Shown here: positions 34,705-45,966 of the stretch, one piece after another
Position numbering within the stretch: position 1 is the first letter of the stretch
How the letters are laid out: each line of letters starts with the position of its first letter
The notes under the pieces: model-generated
Told to the model about the DNA's origin: nothing
Database searches by the model: none
Seen by the model: the letters and a program-made list of their open reading frames with translations, nothing else
Assembly: GCA_947561395.2 (NCBI GenBank)
Contig: OX387194.1
Coordinates: 20,756,048 to 20,820,047 of the forward strand
Source: Buxus sempervirens
Taxonomy: Eukaryota; Streptophyta; Magnoliopsida; Buxales; Buxaceae
Reading direction: 5' to 3'
DNA length: 64,000 bases
Position numbers and translations under genes: made by a program

Positions 34705-36111
34705 TGTAGACACCCCAAATTGCACTACAAAATGAGAAAATAATTGAAAACATGTAATTGGGATTTAAAACAGGTCAAAAATGCATAAAATTTCATCAAT
34801 CATGCATTGCCCGTATTTTACTTACGGGCATGCCGTGCCCGTATTAACAATGCAGGCAGCACTTGCCCGCAATGTATATACGGGCACGGGGGTTTTGTGC
34901 GAATTTTGCCTTTTTCGATTTCTGAGCCTTATCTGCATCAAAATATCTCTCTGTGAATTTCGAATTATCTTATTTATCCTTTCGAATTATCCTATTTGGA
35001 AATGGATTGGTATTATCTCTGTTTTCAATTCAATCTGAAAGATCTTGGTATATCCCTTTGGACCAACCATGCCCCTGGATTTGCCTATAAATAGGGGGCC
35101 TCTCCTTAAGCAAATGGCTATTAATTTGAAGTCTGAAGAGCTCAAAGTGAAGAAAGGAATCCCTGCTGCTCTGCTTGCTCAAACCAGGTAAGTCCATTTT
35201 CCCTTTTATTTTCTGTCTTTAATTCTAAAAATAATCTGATCTTCTCCATTGCTGTAGAATAAGGCCTAGTTTATAATTGTATCACCGAACCTATCTTCAA
35301 GTACCTCAAGAATACTCTCTAGCCGTAAAACGTGAAGAGAGAACTAGGGGAAATTGGAACAGGTGGATCCCTAGAATAGAATCCCATAATCGGTTGTTCT
35401 TATTTTCTGTAGAATAAGGCCTTTGATTGTGTTTGTATCACCAAACCTATCTCCAAATACCTCAAGAATCCTTTCTAGCCGTAAAACGTGAAGAGAGAGC
35501 TAGGGGAAAAGAGAATAGGTGGATCCGTAGGGTAGATCCCTATGTGCTATAATCTGTGAGATGTGGTTGCTTTTACTATCCTGCTAATGTTTTAATGATT
35601 TTATTTTAAATCTGGAGGAATTCTATGAATCCATGATGTTTATAGCATGAGATCCCCACTTTTTTCTATAATTGGGATTTTTCACACCTTTGCACCTACA
35701 TCACTGTTTTCTTAATTTTTGTGATGTTTGGTTAGGATTCTGGATCTACCATGATCTATATGGTAGATCTAAAACCAAAAGCCTGAAAGTAACCTGTAGG
35801 GTTTCATGATATGATTTTAAAATTGTTTTTGATCTTGGAGAAAGGATTATATGGTTTAAACTCTCCCTTTTGATGTTTTTTCATCAACATGGGTTGAGTG
35901 GGGATTCTATATCTCCACTATTGAGAGATCCGGATCAGATCTGTAATCCAAGTAATTTTATTCTTCAATGATTTAATCAAGAGATTTCAATCTAGTTTTT
36001 CAACCTTTTAATGGTTTAGCCTAATGCTAGTTTTTCAGGTTTTTCTTTAGATTGGTTTTATCTGATTTTTATCTCAATTTTATTTTAATGATGAAACCTT
36101 TAGAATGGTAT
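34705..36111 (+). repeat. Left arm of the palindrome: LTR fragment in plus orientation
   Basis: This is U3-to-mid-LTR sequence starting TGTAGACACC, with the LTR's TATA (CCTATAAATAGG near 35085), splice-donor-like CCAGGTAAGT (about 35186) and the duplicated 'gccgtaaaacgtgaag' cassettes. It is the reverse complement of 36158-37564. Confidence 0.9.
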
Positions 36112-36157
36112 AATCAAGAGATTTCCTAAATCATCACACCTAAGCAGAACATTCAGA

Positions 36158-37564
36158 TATGATCATACCATTCTAAAGGTTTCATGATTAAAATAAAATT
36201 GAGATAAAACCAATCCAAAGAAAAACCTGAAAAACTAGCTTTAGGCTAAACCATTAAAAGGTTGAAAAACTAGATTGAAATCTCTTGATTAAATCATTGA
36301 AGAATAAAATTACTTGGATTACAGATCTGATCCGGATCTCTCAATAGTGGAGATATAGAATCCCCACTCAACCCATGTTGATGAAAAAACATCAAAAGGG
36401 AGAGTTTAAACCATATAATCCTTTCTCCAAGATCAAAAACAATTTTAAAATCATATCATGAAACCCTACAGGTTACTTTCAGGCTTTTGGTTTTAGATCT
36501 ACCATATAGATCATGGTAGATCCAGAATCCTAACCAAACATCACAAAAATTAAGAAAACAGTGATGTAGGTGCAAAGGTGTGAAAAATCCAAATTATAGA
36601 AAAAGTGGGGATCTCATGCTATAAACATCATGGATTCATAGAATTCCTCCAGATTCAAAATAAAATCATTAAAACATTAGCAGAATAGTAAAAGCAACCA
36701 CATCTCACAGATTATAGCACATAGGGGTCTACCCTACGGATCCACTTGTTCTCTTTTCCCCTAGCTCTCTCTTCACGTTTTACGACTAGAGAGGATTCTT
36801 GAGGTACTTGGAGATAGGTTTGGTGATACAAACACAATCAAAGGCCTTATTCTACAGAAAATAAGAACAATCGATTATGGGGTTCTATTCTAGGGATCCA
36901 CCTGTTCCCATTTCCCCTAGTTCTCTCTTCACGTTTTACGGCTAGTGAATATTCTTGAGGTACTTGGAGATAGGTTTGGTGATACAATTATAAACTAGGC
37001 CTTATTCTACAGCAATGGAGAAGATCAGATTATTTCTAGAATTGAAGATAGAAAATAAAAGGGAAAATAGACTTACGTGGTTTGAGCAAGCAGAGCTGTA
37101 GGGATTCATTTTTTCACTTGGAGCTCTTTAAACTTCAAATTAATGGCTATTTGCTTGAGGAGAGGCCCCCTATTTATAGGCAAACCCAGGGGCATGGTTG
37201 GTCCAGAGGGATATACCAAGATCTTTCAGATTGAATTGAAAACAGGGATAATGCCAATCCATTTCCAAATAGGATAATTTGAAAGGATAAATAAGATAAT
37301 TCGAAATTCATAGAGAGATATTTAGATGCAGATAAGGCTCAGAAATCGAAAAAGGCAAAATTCGCACAAAACCCCCGTGCCCGTATATACATTGTTAATA
37401 CGGGCACGACATGCCCGTATAGGAATTGCGGGCACAATTAGCCTGTAAGTAAAATATGGGCAATGCATGATTGATGAAATTTTATGCATTTTAACCTGTT
37501 TTAAATCCCAATTACATGTTTTCAATTATTTTCTCATTTTGTAGTGCAATTTGGGGTGTCTACA
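36158..37564 (-). repeat. Right arm of the palindrome: truncated 3' LTR in minus orientation
   Basis: It begins at the polypurine tract (TGTAGACA reading left from 37564) and runs about 1.4 kb to 'gatcataccattct', where the intact LTR would continue about 350 bp further. A spacer of about 45 bp (36112-36157) separates it from the left arm. The arms are almost identical near the centre and several percent different toward the outside, by eye. Confidence 0.9.
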
Positions 37565-37578
37565 ACTGCCCCCTCTTT
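37565..37578 (-). other. Polypurine tract of the 13-kb element
   Basis: On the minus strand AAAGAGGGGGCAGT directly precedes TGTAGACACC, the expected arrangement for plus-strand priming. It shows that the arm at 36158-37564 is the genuine 3' LTR and that 34705-36111 is the added part. Confidence 0.75.
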
Positions 37579-40500
37579 GCTGGTAATTGGAACCAATTAT
37601 GAGGAGAGAGTAAAAAGACCCACAAATTGCACTTTTTGAGATTTTGTCTAACTAATTGCAATTTGCAAGGATTAAAAAGATGATTTTTAAAAAAAAGAAT
37701 TTGTGCAGAGGATTTGCTGAAAAGTCCCTAATCTTAAGGGGCAAATCCTCCTCTCTAGTCTCACTAAGCACTCGTGGCTATGAAGTGAGATTTGAGACAA
37801 ATTTTAAAACAAAAGTGGGTAAAGTGGCATTCCTTGCAATTTACAATCAATATAGACATTAATCTTTTGAAAAGTGTGGAGACAATGATGAAAAATATAA
37901 ATTTTCTGGGTTCAAAAGTCAACAAAATTCAACCGGAAAAAGTTTGACTTTGCGCAAAAATTGAATTTGGGCATTTTCCTTTGTGGTTTTGGATTCAAAT
38001 GGGTTAAGGATCTCAAACCCAATGCTAAGAATTGAAAATTCCAATAAGATATTTCTCTCCTTCAAGATTTATCATGAATCGTGCAATTTTGGAGTGTCTA
38101 CAACCTCTTTGCAAAGAATAGATATGACTCAAAATTGCACGTTTGAAAGACATCTCATTAATTGAACTTGCTTTGGTCAAAGAAAGTAGTGATAAAAAAC
38201 ATGGATTTGTAGATAGCCAATGAAATCCCTGCTTGAAGTTTGATGGGGTGGCGTTTCTTCCTTATCTCAGATTTCTTGGAGCTCTCATGGCTATGAAAAG
38301 AAATCTGAGACAAGCAAATTTTGAAAAGAAGGTGGATTTAAAATTGACCTCTGCAAACTCAATTGCTTTTGATGTTTTTTACTTTTCAACTCAAAAATAA
38401 GGAAGGAAATATTTTATTGAATTTTCCTTATTGATTTTCTTATTTGATATACCTGGGTGCCATTTGATGCCCGAACCTGTGCTTGAATATTCTACAACTT
38501 GCTTTTGCTTCTTCATCTTCTTGCTCTCTCAATAACGATGTATGTGCCCTTACTGCCCATAACCTGTCTTCATGCTTTTTAATTGCCCAAGTGAATGCCC
38601 TCTTCTTGATTGATGGATTTGAGAATCATAATTTGATGATCTAATCTCATGCCCTTACTACCCATGATCTCTTCTTCATTCCTTCTTACTGCCCCGGTAA
38701 AATCCTTCTTCATGATTGAAGAATTGGGAACCCTTGTTTAACAAAGAAAACATGCAATTGCTTCGAAGCTTCCTTTTTTTTTTTTCAAATCCAAGGACTA
38801 AGGCTTGATTTCTTCTTCCAGATGTTGTAATTCATTTCAATGAAAATCCAGAGGGAAAGACGCTGAGCATGCCCCGGTTTTGGTTGCTTGAAGAAGTATT
38901 TGCCCTTCAGCAGAGATGATCCTTTTTTTCTCTTCTTTTTTTTTTTTCCTTTTTTCTCTTTTTTTTAACCTTTGCCAAAAAGAAACCCTAATAAAAGAAT
39001 GCAAATACAAAAATAAGAAAATAGGTTTTGTACTAGTGGCCTCAGAATTCTCTAATGCTTGCAAAACCAATGTTTTATGAAAAGACAGATGCTCATCATG
39101 GGCCAGAAATATAGTTTTTGCCTTTTTTGTGTTTTTATTTTTTTTGAAAATGATCCAATCACTTATTAGCATATATTCCAAAAGAATTAAAATCAAGTTG
39201 AATAATGAGAAGATTATTTCAGAAAATGAAGAAAGACCAAAATAAGCCTTCAGAATCTTTAGAATCATTCCCATGACCATTTTCAACTTCAGCAACAATT
39301 TCCTAATGGCAATTTTGATGGTCATCAACTTGTTCACAGATGATTCATATCATAGTTCTGATTATGTTGCTTCAGTCTTGAAAAGAGAATTTTCTCAATC
39401 ACTTGAAGAGTGGATGTATCTCAAAATAACCACCAACATGAAGACTTCACTTGGATCTATGCCAATTCTGGGCTTTCCTCTCTAACGATTTCCTTCTTGT
39501 AGAAAGCTGATTATTTGCCATGTAGAGCCCTTCAGGGTTTTCACTACATTTCCTTCATTTTTTCTTCTTTTTTCTTTTTTTTTTATCCTTCATCACCAGC
39601 AACTATGTAGTCAAAGCTGCCTTAATTCAAAATTTCTTAATCAAAGAGGACTTATGAATGGGACGAAACGAAGGCTTGGTGTTAGTTTAGAAAGAAAAGG
39701 AATAAAATGCTCAAATACCATATGATCAAATGGGTTAACTGAAATTGTAATTTTTAAGGCATTTCTTCCATTGGAATGAATACAAAATTGCCCCCAGTAA
39801 TGAAGTTCTTCCCCCACTTTCATTTTTTCATTTGAAACTTATTCTCTAGTATTGAACTTCTTTTTCCATTCTTCTTTTCACAATTTTGAAGACATTCTCC
39901 AAATATCCCATAGCATTTGATGATTTCTTTTTCTTCCTTCTTCCTTTTTCTTTTTCCTTTTTTTTTTCTTGTTTCTTTGCCCCCTTTTTTGAAAACATCT
40001 TCCAAATTCCTTTTGAACTTCAACAATTGTCCCTTCATTCCCTTTTTTATGCCTTAATAAATTTGCCCCAGTGTGGGGTTATAATTCTCAGTTTAGGTTA
40101 CTTGGAAAAATTTATCAATCTCAAAGGGTTTAACTAGGGATTTCAAAAATTTTGGGGATATAAGAAAGAAAGGCCTCTTATCATTTTAAGAAAATTTTGA
40201 ATTTTAGACTTGGTAGAGTTGCACTACATGACTGGCTCAAGATTTTTTCTTCTTTTTTTTTTCTTCTTAATCACCTTTTGTCAACATGAAAGCCTCTTCA
40301 AATAGAACTTCTGTTATGAACAAGTTCTTCACCTTTTGATCAATCTTATGAATTTGGATTCTTTCCATCAAATGATGCCCAATTCTATTTCCAACGAAAA
40401 GGTCAGATTCTCCCATATTTTCAAGTGCAAAGCCCCAAAATTTCTTTAAACAATATTATCAACTTACCTTTGAACGAATCAGCAAGTGGTGCGATCCTTT

Positions 40501-41485
40501 CTGTATTCTAATGAAGAAACTTCAAATCTTCTTCTATCTTCTCTATTGAAGACTGTGGGTTATCTTTGGTTCCAAAGGCCATAAAATTGGTCATTTTCAT
40601 AATTTAGCAGAATATTCTTCTCATGACACTTAAAAAGATTTGAATTTTCTTATAAAATGTCTTTTTCTTCTATTCTGGTCTCAAAATTGAGTCCAATGAC
40701 GAAGTCATATTCAACTTAATGAAATTCAATGGGAGATATAACTCATAAGTAAAAAGGACCTTGTAGAAAACTTTTTTTCTTTTTTCTAGAAAAATGTAAA
40801 AGGGGAAAATCTTTTTTTTTTTTTGAAGAGCCTTTATTAAAATCACTTCCTGAGAGCAAGGCTCCTTAGGATCCTCAGGAAATGTGCATTCTTTTTATGG
40901 GGGTTTCTTTTCAGAGAACAAGGGAATTCGAGAACTACCCCTGTTCTCAAAAGCAAAAGCTGACTTTTCTTTCTTTTTTAGAAAATATCTTTCTTCTATT
41001 GAGTGAGGCAAACCTTCATGATTTGGGATGATCTCCTTCCCTGGGGTGTTATGCTCAATCTCTGAAAGAAGTGACGTTCCTTGATATGGAATCTGGATTG
41101 CAGCCCAGTCAATCAATGGAAGCTTAAACCCGGCCTCAATCTTTTCATTTGAATATTCTTTTTCTTTTCTTGGGATTTTCCTTTTTCAATTACTTCCGCT
41201 TCATTTTCTTCTTGTATGAAGAGTGATTCCATACCCTTCGGACAATCATTATCGTCCATACTGAATTCCTGTTCAACATCCAGTGCTAGGCCATTTGTTT
41301 GCTCAAACTGCTCAAATGGAATTGTTTGCACCTCCTTTGCCCTTTCACCTGTCATTTCATTTTCTTTCAACTTCAGATTAAAATTTGCCCTTGTGTGAGT
41401 CTCTTTTTCCACATGGCCCCATTCATCTTCTTTTTCAAAATAAACCCGAACTATGGTAACAATTGGAGCAATAAGTTGAGAAGGG
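37579..41485 (-). other. Internal region without recognisable pol
   Basis: This is 3.9 kb downstream of gag. No protease, RT, RNase H or integrase motif is readable on either strand. It is rich in poly-T/poly-A runs and 'gcccc' bits. Minus-strand frames at 41412-41113 (99 codons, acidic and lysine-rich) and 41116-40895 (73 codons) may be remnants of a gag-pro linker but carry no diagnostic motif. The 166-codon minus frame at 39337-38837 is low complexity. Confidence 0.55.
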
Positions 41486-42976
41486 TCAAATCTTTTTTTT
41501 TCCTAAGAAAATTGACCCTGTTGCATTTGAGCTACCTGCCCCATCGTTATCGGTAGGTGGGATGGGTGTAACTGAATTGAATGATAAGGAGTTATTATCC
41601 AGTAAATCCTGAATTGCATGCTTTAGGGCCAAGCAACGATCTGTGGTATGCCCTAGAGTGCTCATATGATAATCACAGATTGCAGATGAATCATAACCCT
41701 TCCCCTTACTTGCATGAGGATTTGGCAACTTCAAAGCCACATAACCCTTCTGAAGTAAGGTAGGAAAAAGTTTAGATGGTCTCATAGGCAGTTTAGAAAA
41801 TTCCCTTCTCTTCCTTACTTCTGTTTCCTCCTTCATAGGCTATGCAGAAGGGACATTAATTTGGATAGGCAGCAAAGGAACTTGATGGGTTGGCTTGATA
41901 GGAGGTGGAAGGACATTGATTTGAAAGGGTTCCCTGGGAAGTTGCACCATATTCATTTCTACTTCTCTCCTTTCTTCATTCTTTCTTCTTCCATTACCAT
42001 TCTCCTTTTTCTGTGTAGAGAAAGTGGTGGAGGCTTCCTGGTTCAACACTGCAGAGTAATCAGCTATTTTCCCAGACTTGATCCCATCTTTAATTTTGTC
42101 TACCACTTGCAATAGGGTAGCAAAGTTGGTGGTAGCTTGACCCACCAAGTGACTATAAAACGGTTGCCCCAGTGTGCTGATGAAAGTGGAGATCATTTCT
42201 AGCTCCAGCATAGGTGGCCTGACTTGAGAGACAGTCTCCCTCCATCTTTTGGCATATTGCCTTACAGATTTGTCCTTACTTTTGCTCATCCTCATCACAT
42301 CATACCTATTTGGCATGATCTCAGAATTGAACTTGTATTGAGCCAAGAAGGCATCCGCTGGGTCCTTCCACCTTCTAATCCTTCCATGATCTATGGTGGC
42401 AAACCACCTCAAAGCAGCCCCAGTTAAGCTCCTTTGGAAGAGCTGAATCAGTATGTCATCATCCCAACTGAACTGGCATAGGGTCCTGCAATACAATTTC
42501 AAGTGGCTCATGGGGCAACCAGTGCCATCGTACTTGAAGTCTGGGCACTTGAATTTGGCCGGTAAGCATACGTCAGGGTATAGACATAAATCTTCGAAAT
42601 TGGTGCCTCCAAAGTTATTCACCTCTTTCACCTCCCTCAGTTCATCCTGAATAATCTCCAGCCTATGCATGAACTTCTATTCCATCTCATCCCTCATTCT
42701 CTCTTTTTCCTTCTCTTTCTCAGACTCAACTGTCTCCTCCCTGATCAGTATAGGTTCAGGGGTTGGTTCAGAAATGGGTTCAGGAATAGGTTGAACCGGA
42801 GGTGGAATATTGGTTTGAGGTGGAGATGCTTGGTTGGAAGTGGATGCTTGGTTCTGGGCTTGCTGGGCCTAGGCTGCTAGTAAGTTTTCTAGCATTCAGG
42901 CAAGTCCTGCCACTTGCTCTTGTAGTTGGGCAAAGTCTTGAATAGGAACATCGGCTTGATTTTCAGTAGGATTCAT
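41486..42976 (-). pseudogene. gag: Gag relic of the 13-kb element
   Basis: This is Ogre/Tat-like Gag from ATG at 42976 (MNPTENQADVP). Conserved blocks are 'NNFGGTNFEDLCLYPDV', 'KYDGTGCPMSHLKLYC', 'FQRSLTGAALRWFATI', 'WKDPADAFLAQYKFN', 'RQYAKRWRETVSQVRPP', 'ISTLGQPFYSHLVG' and a C-terminal knuckle-like CDYHMSTLGHTTDRC. The whole region is one frame interrupted by four in-frame stops: TGA 42898-42896, TAG 42871-42869, TAG 42679-42677 and TAG 41842-41840. The homologous positions in the copy at 59865 are sense codons for the first three. The changes fit C-to-T decay at least in part. This copy cannot make full-length Gag. Confidence 0.85.
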
Positions 42977-43234
42977 GGTGAGAGATCTTGATTTGGTCAC
43001 AGGAGCAATGGTTGCAAATATATTGGTACCTGGTAAAATAAAAATAAAGAGAAATATTAGTACCAATTTAATCTCAGTCACATACCTATGAATGCATTTA
43101 TGCGGGTTAGGTGAACACGAGTTTGGATTTCTTCCCCCTTTTTTTATTTTTTTATTTTTTTTGAGTTATTGGAATATTCTAGGGCTTCCAACATATCCCA
43201 AAAGGTATGAAATGATTGGGACGAAAAAGACCAA

Positions 43235-44440
43235 CCAAAGAGTTGTTGGAATATTTTAGGGCTTCCAACAGGTCCGACAAAGAATGAGAAATGTCTAAAA
43301 TTCAGAGGCTTTTAGACGGCCCAAGATATGAGTTCTGAAATTTAAAGGCTTTCAAAAGTCCTATGATTTTTCTAAATTCAGGCTTTAGAAGGCCTATGAT
43401 ATGTGTTTATGATTCAGAGGCTTATAGACAGTCCAAAGAAATTGATGTTTGAAATTCAGAGACTTTCAAACGGCCCAAAAAGGTTGTGTCTAAAATTCAG
43501 AGGTTTTTAGACGGCCCAAAGGATATGTGTCTATAATTCAGAGACTTATAGACCGCCCAAAGAAATGATTTGTCTAAAATTTAGAGGCTTTTAGACTGCC
43601 CAAGCAAAGGTTGTGTCTAAAATTCAGGGGCTTTTAGACGGCCAAAGCAAAGGTTGTGTCTAAAATTCAGAGGCTTTTAGACGGCCCAAAGGATATGTGT
43701 CTATAATTCAGAGGCTTATAGACGGCCAAAAGAAATGATTTGTCTAAAATTTAGAGGCTTTTAGAAGGCCCAGGGATATTTTTGAAAAACGTCTGAAATT
43801 CAAAGGCTTTCAGAGGCCCAGGGATTTTTTTGAAAAAAAGTCTGAAATTCAAAGGCTTTCAGAGGCCCAAGGATTTTTTGAAAAAGGTTTGAAATTCAAA
43901 GGCTTTCAGAGGCCTAGGGATTTTTTTGAAAAAAAGTCTGAAATTCAAAGGCTTTCAAAGGCCCAAGGATATTTTGAAAAATGTCTGAAATTCAAAGGCT
44001 TTCAGAGGCCCAGGGATATTTTTGAAAAATGTCTGAAATTCAAAGGCTTTCAGAGGCCCAAGGATATTTTGAAAAATGTCTGAAATTCAAAGGCTTTCAG
44101 ACGCCCAGGGATATTTTTGAAAAAGGTCTGAAATTCTGAAATTCAAAGGCTTTCAGAGGCCCAGGAATATTTTTGGAAAAAGTCTGAAATTCAAAGGCTG
44201 GCTTTCAGAGGCCCAGGAATATTTTTTGAAAAAGTCTGAAATTCAAAGGCTTTCAGAGGCCGAATGGTAAAGTTTGAAATTCAAAGGCTTTCAGAGGCCC
44301 AAGGATTTTTGAAAAAGATCTGAAATTCAAAGGTTTTCAAAGGCCCAGGGATATTTTTGCAAAATGTCTGAAATTGAAAGGCTTTCAGAGGCCGAATGGT
44401 AAAATCTGAAATTCAAAGGCTTTCAGAAGCCCAAGGATAT
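43235..44440 (-). repeat. Tandem array of about 41-47-bp hairpin-forming units
   Basis: The array lies between PBS and gag. Each unit contains an inverted repeat around a conserved loop: GTCTAAAA-TTCAGAGGC-TTTTAGAC in most proximal units, GTCTATAA-TTCAGAGAC-TTATAGAC in some, GTTTGAAA-TTCAGAGAC-TTTCAAAC in one. From about 43786 the units carry TCTGAAA-TTCAAAGGC-TTTCAGA. The linkers read 'ggcccaggga(t)atttttgaaaaa'. The stem changes are paired, so the stems are retained. Confidence 0.85.
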
Positions 44441-45946
44441 TTTTTTTTTTCAAGGAATTTTGTTTCACATGTTTATTTTATTTTCCCTTTTTTTTTGAAA
44501 CATTTTATTCAAACTCATTTCCCTTTATCATCACTTAAAGGTTAAAGGAACAAGATTTGGGGGAAAGAAAACCATTAAAATTGAAATTTCCGCCAAAACC
44601 GTATACACAATACAATTTTTCCTTGCCTGTACTTAAACTGCGGGCAGGGGTGCCCGTATTTAAATTGCGGGCAAGGGTTGCCCGTATAGTAAATACGGTT
44701 TTCGGAGTTTTATTTCATTTTTTTTTCATTTTTTACATGGTTTAATCACTTTGATTGCTCATCCAAACATACGGTTCACCCTTGCAAGGCTTTTAAACTG
44801 TTCCAAAATGGACTTTGATCCTATTTACGTAAATGCTTCATGAGGGCACATGTTCCCTCCAAAATCAGACACCATGCTCAGAATTTGGTACCTTGGGTTA
44901 CCTTTCATATGAACTTAGGGTATGATCAATTCTGATAAGAGTTGAAAACTTTTCTTATGGGCTACACCAATTTTAAGATACATGCCTATTTGGGACCAAT
45001 TTCATCCCAAACAGATGGACACCATGATACTCACATGACATGAAAGGAATGCTGAAATTAAGGTTACCTTGTTACCTTGTTTACCTTCAATATGGCATCC
45101 ACATTATGCCTTGGCTTTTGAACCATGAAAACGGCCTTCCCTCAATTACAAACCCATATCCCCACGTAATTGTGTACTGTAGCCAAAAACGTGTATTTCC
45201 ACCTTCAAGCGTAGGGGTTTTGGGTTTTGTCTTAGTGGCAACTTAGAACTCAAGCCTAGTGATGAACAGAATCGAATCATAGATCCACATTGTCATCACA
45301 TCATTAGCCCAAAGTTTTAAGGTGAATGTTTTCACTTTCGCTTTCCGAAGTATCGACCTCGTTGCGCCAAGCTACACACATTCGGGTTCAACTTCCTATA
45401 GGTTATGGGTAGGCTGTGTAAAAATAAAACGTGCACAGTGCATATGTAAAATTGGGTACATTCACAACGTCCCAAACCCTTGCCACTCTTTTCGTAGCCA
45501 TGCATATACAAACGAAGGCATAATAGGAAAGCATACTTAAAGTACCCAAGTAAACAAAGCAATCCTATAGCACCTAAACATGCTCACAAAATCACCCCAA
45601 ATCATATAAACATATGCTCATGTTATACAACCCAAAAAGACATGGAGAACATACTGAAAATTAAAACATGCTATCATGCAAATAAATAAATAAATAAGCA
45701 TGGTTTAGCAAGACTAGTCCCCCTACACATGCATCTAGAAACAATCCTATAAATCAGAATTGAACATGTTTCTACTCCCATGCTTTTTAAATAGTAAATC
45801 AGATTTAGAACATACTAAACATGTTTAAGAACACAAAATAGCAAGCAAAACAAAAACATCAAAACATGCTAAAAAACATAAAATAGCAAGCAAAACAAAA
45901 ACATCAAAAACATGAACAAATACACCAAAAGGCTGAAATCCACACG

Positions 45947-45964
45947 TCCCCAACAGAGTCGCCA
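45947..45964 (-). other. Primer-binding site of the 13-kb element
   Basis: On the minus strand TGGCGACTCTGTTGGGGA starts a few bases after the LTR end. The plus-strand copies have TGGCGACTCTGCTGGGGA (57403) and TGGCGACTCTACTGGGGA (62778). The complement ends ...GAGTCGCCA, a tRNA-like 3' end; the tRNA is not assigned. Confidence 0.65.
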
Positions 45965-45966
45965 GT

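Noticed and set aside
38837..39337. 166-codon minus-strand open frame in the 13-kb element
   Set aside because: K/E/L-rich low complexity arising from T-rich DNA. It shows no retrotransposon domain and no counterpart in other copies.
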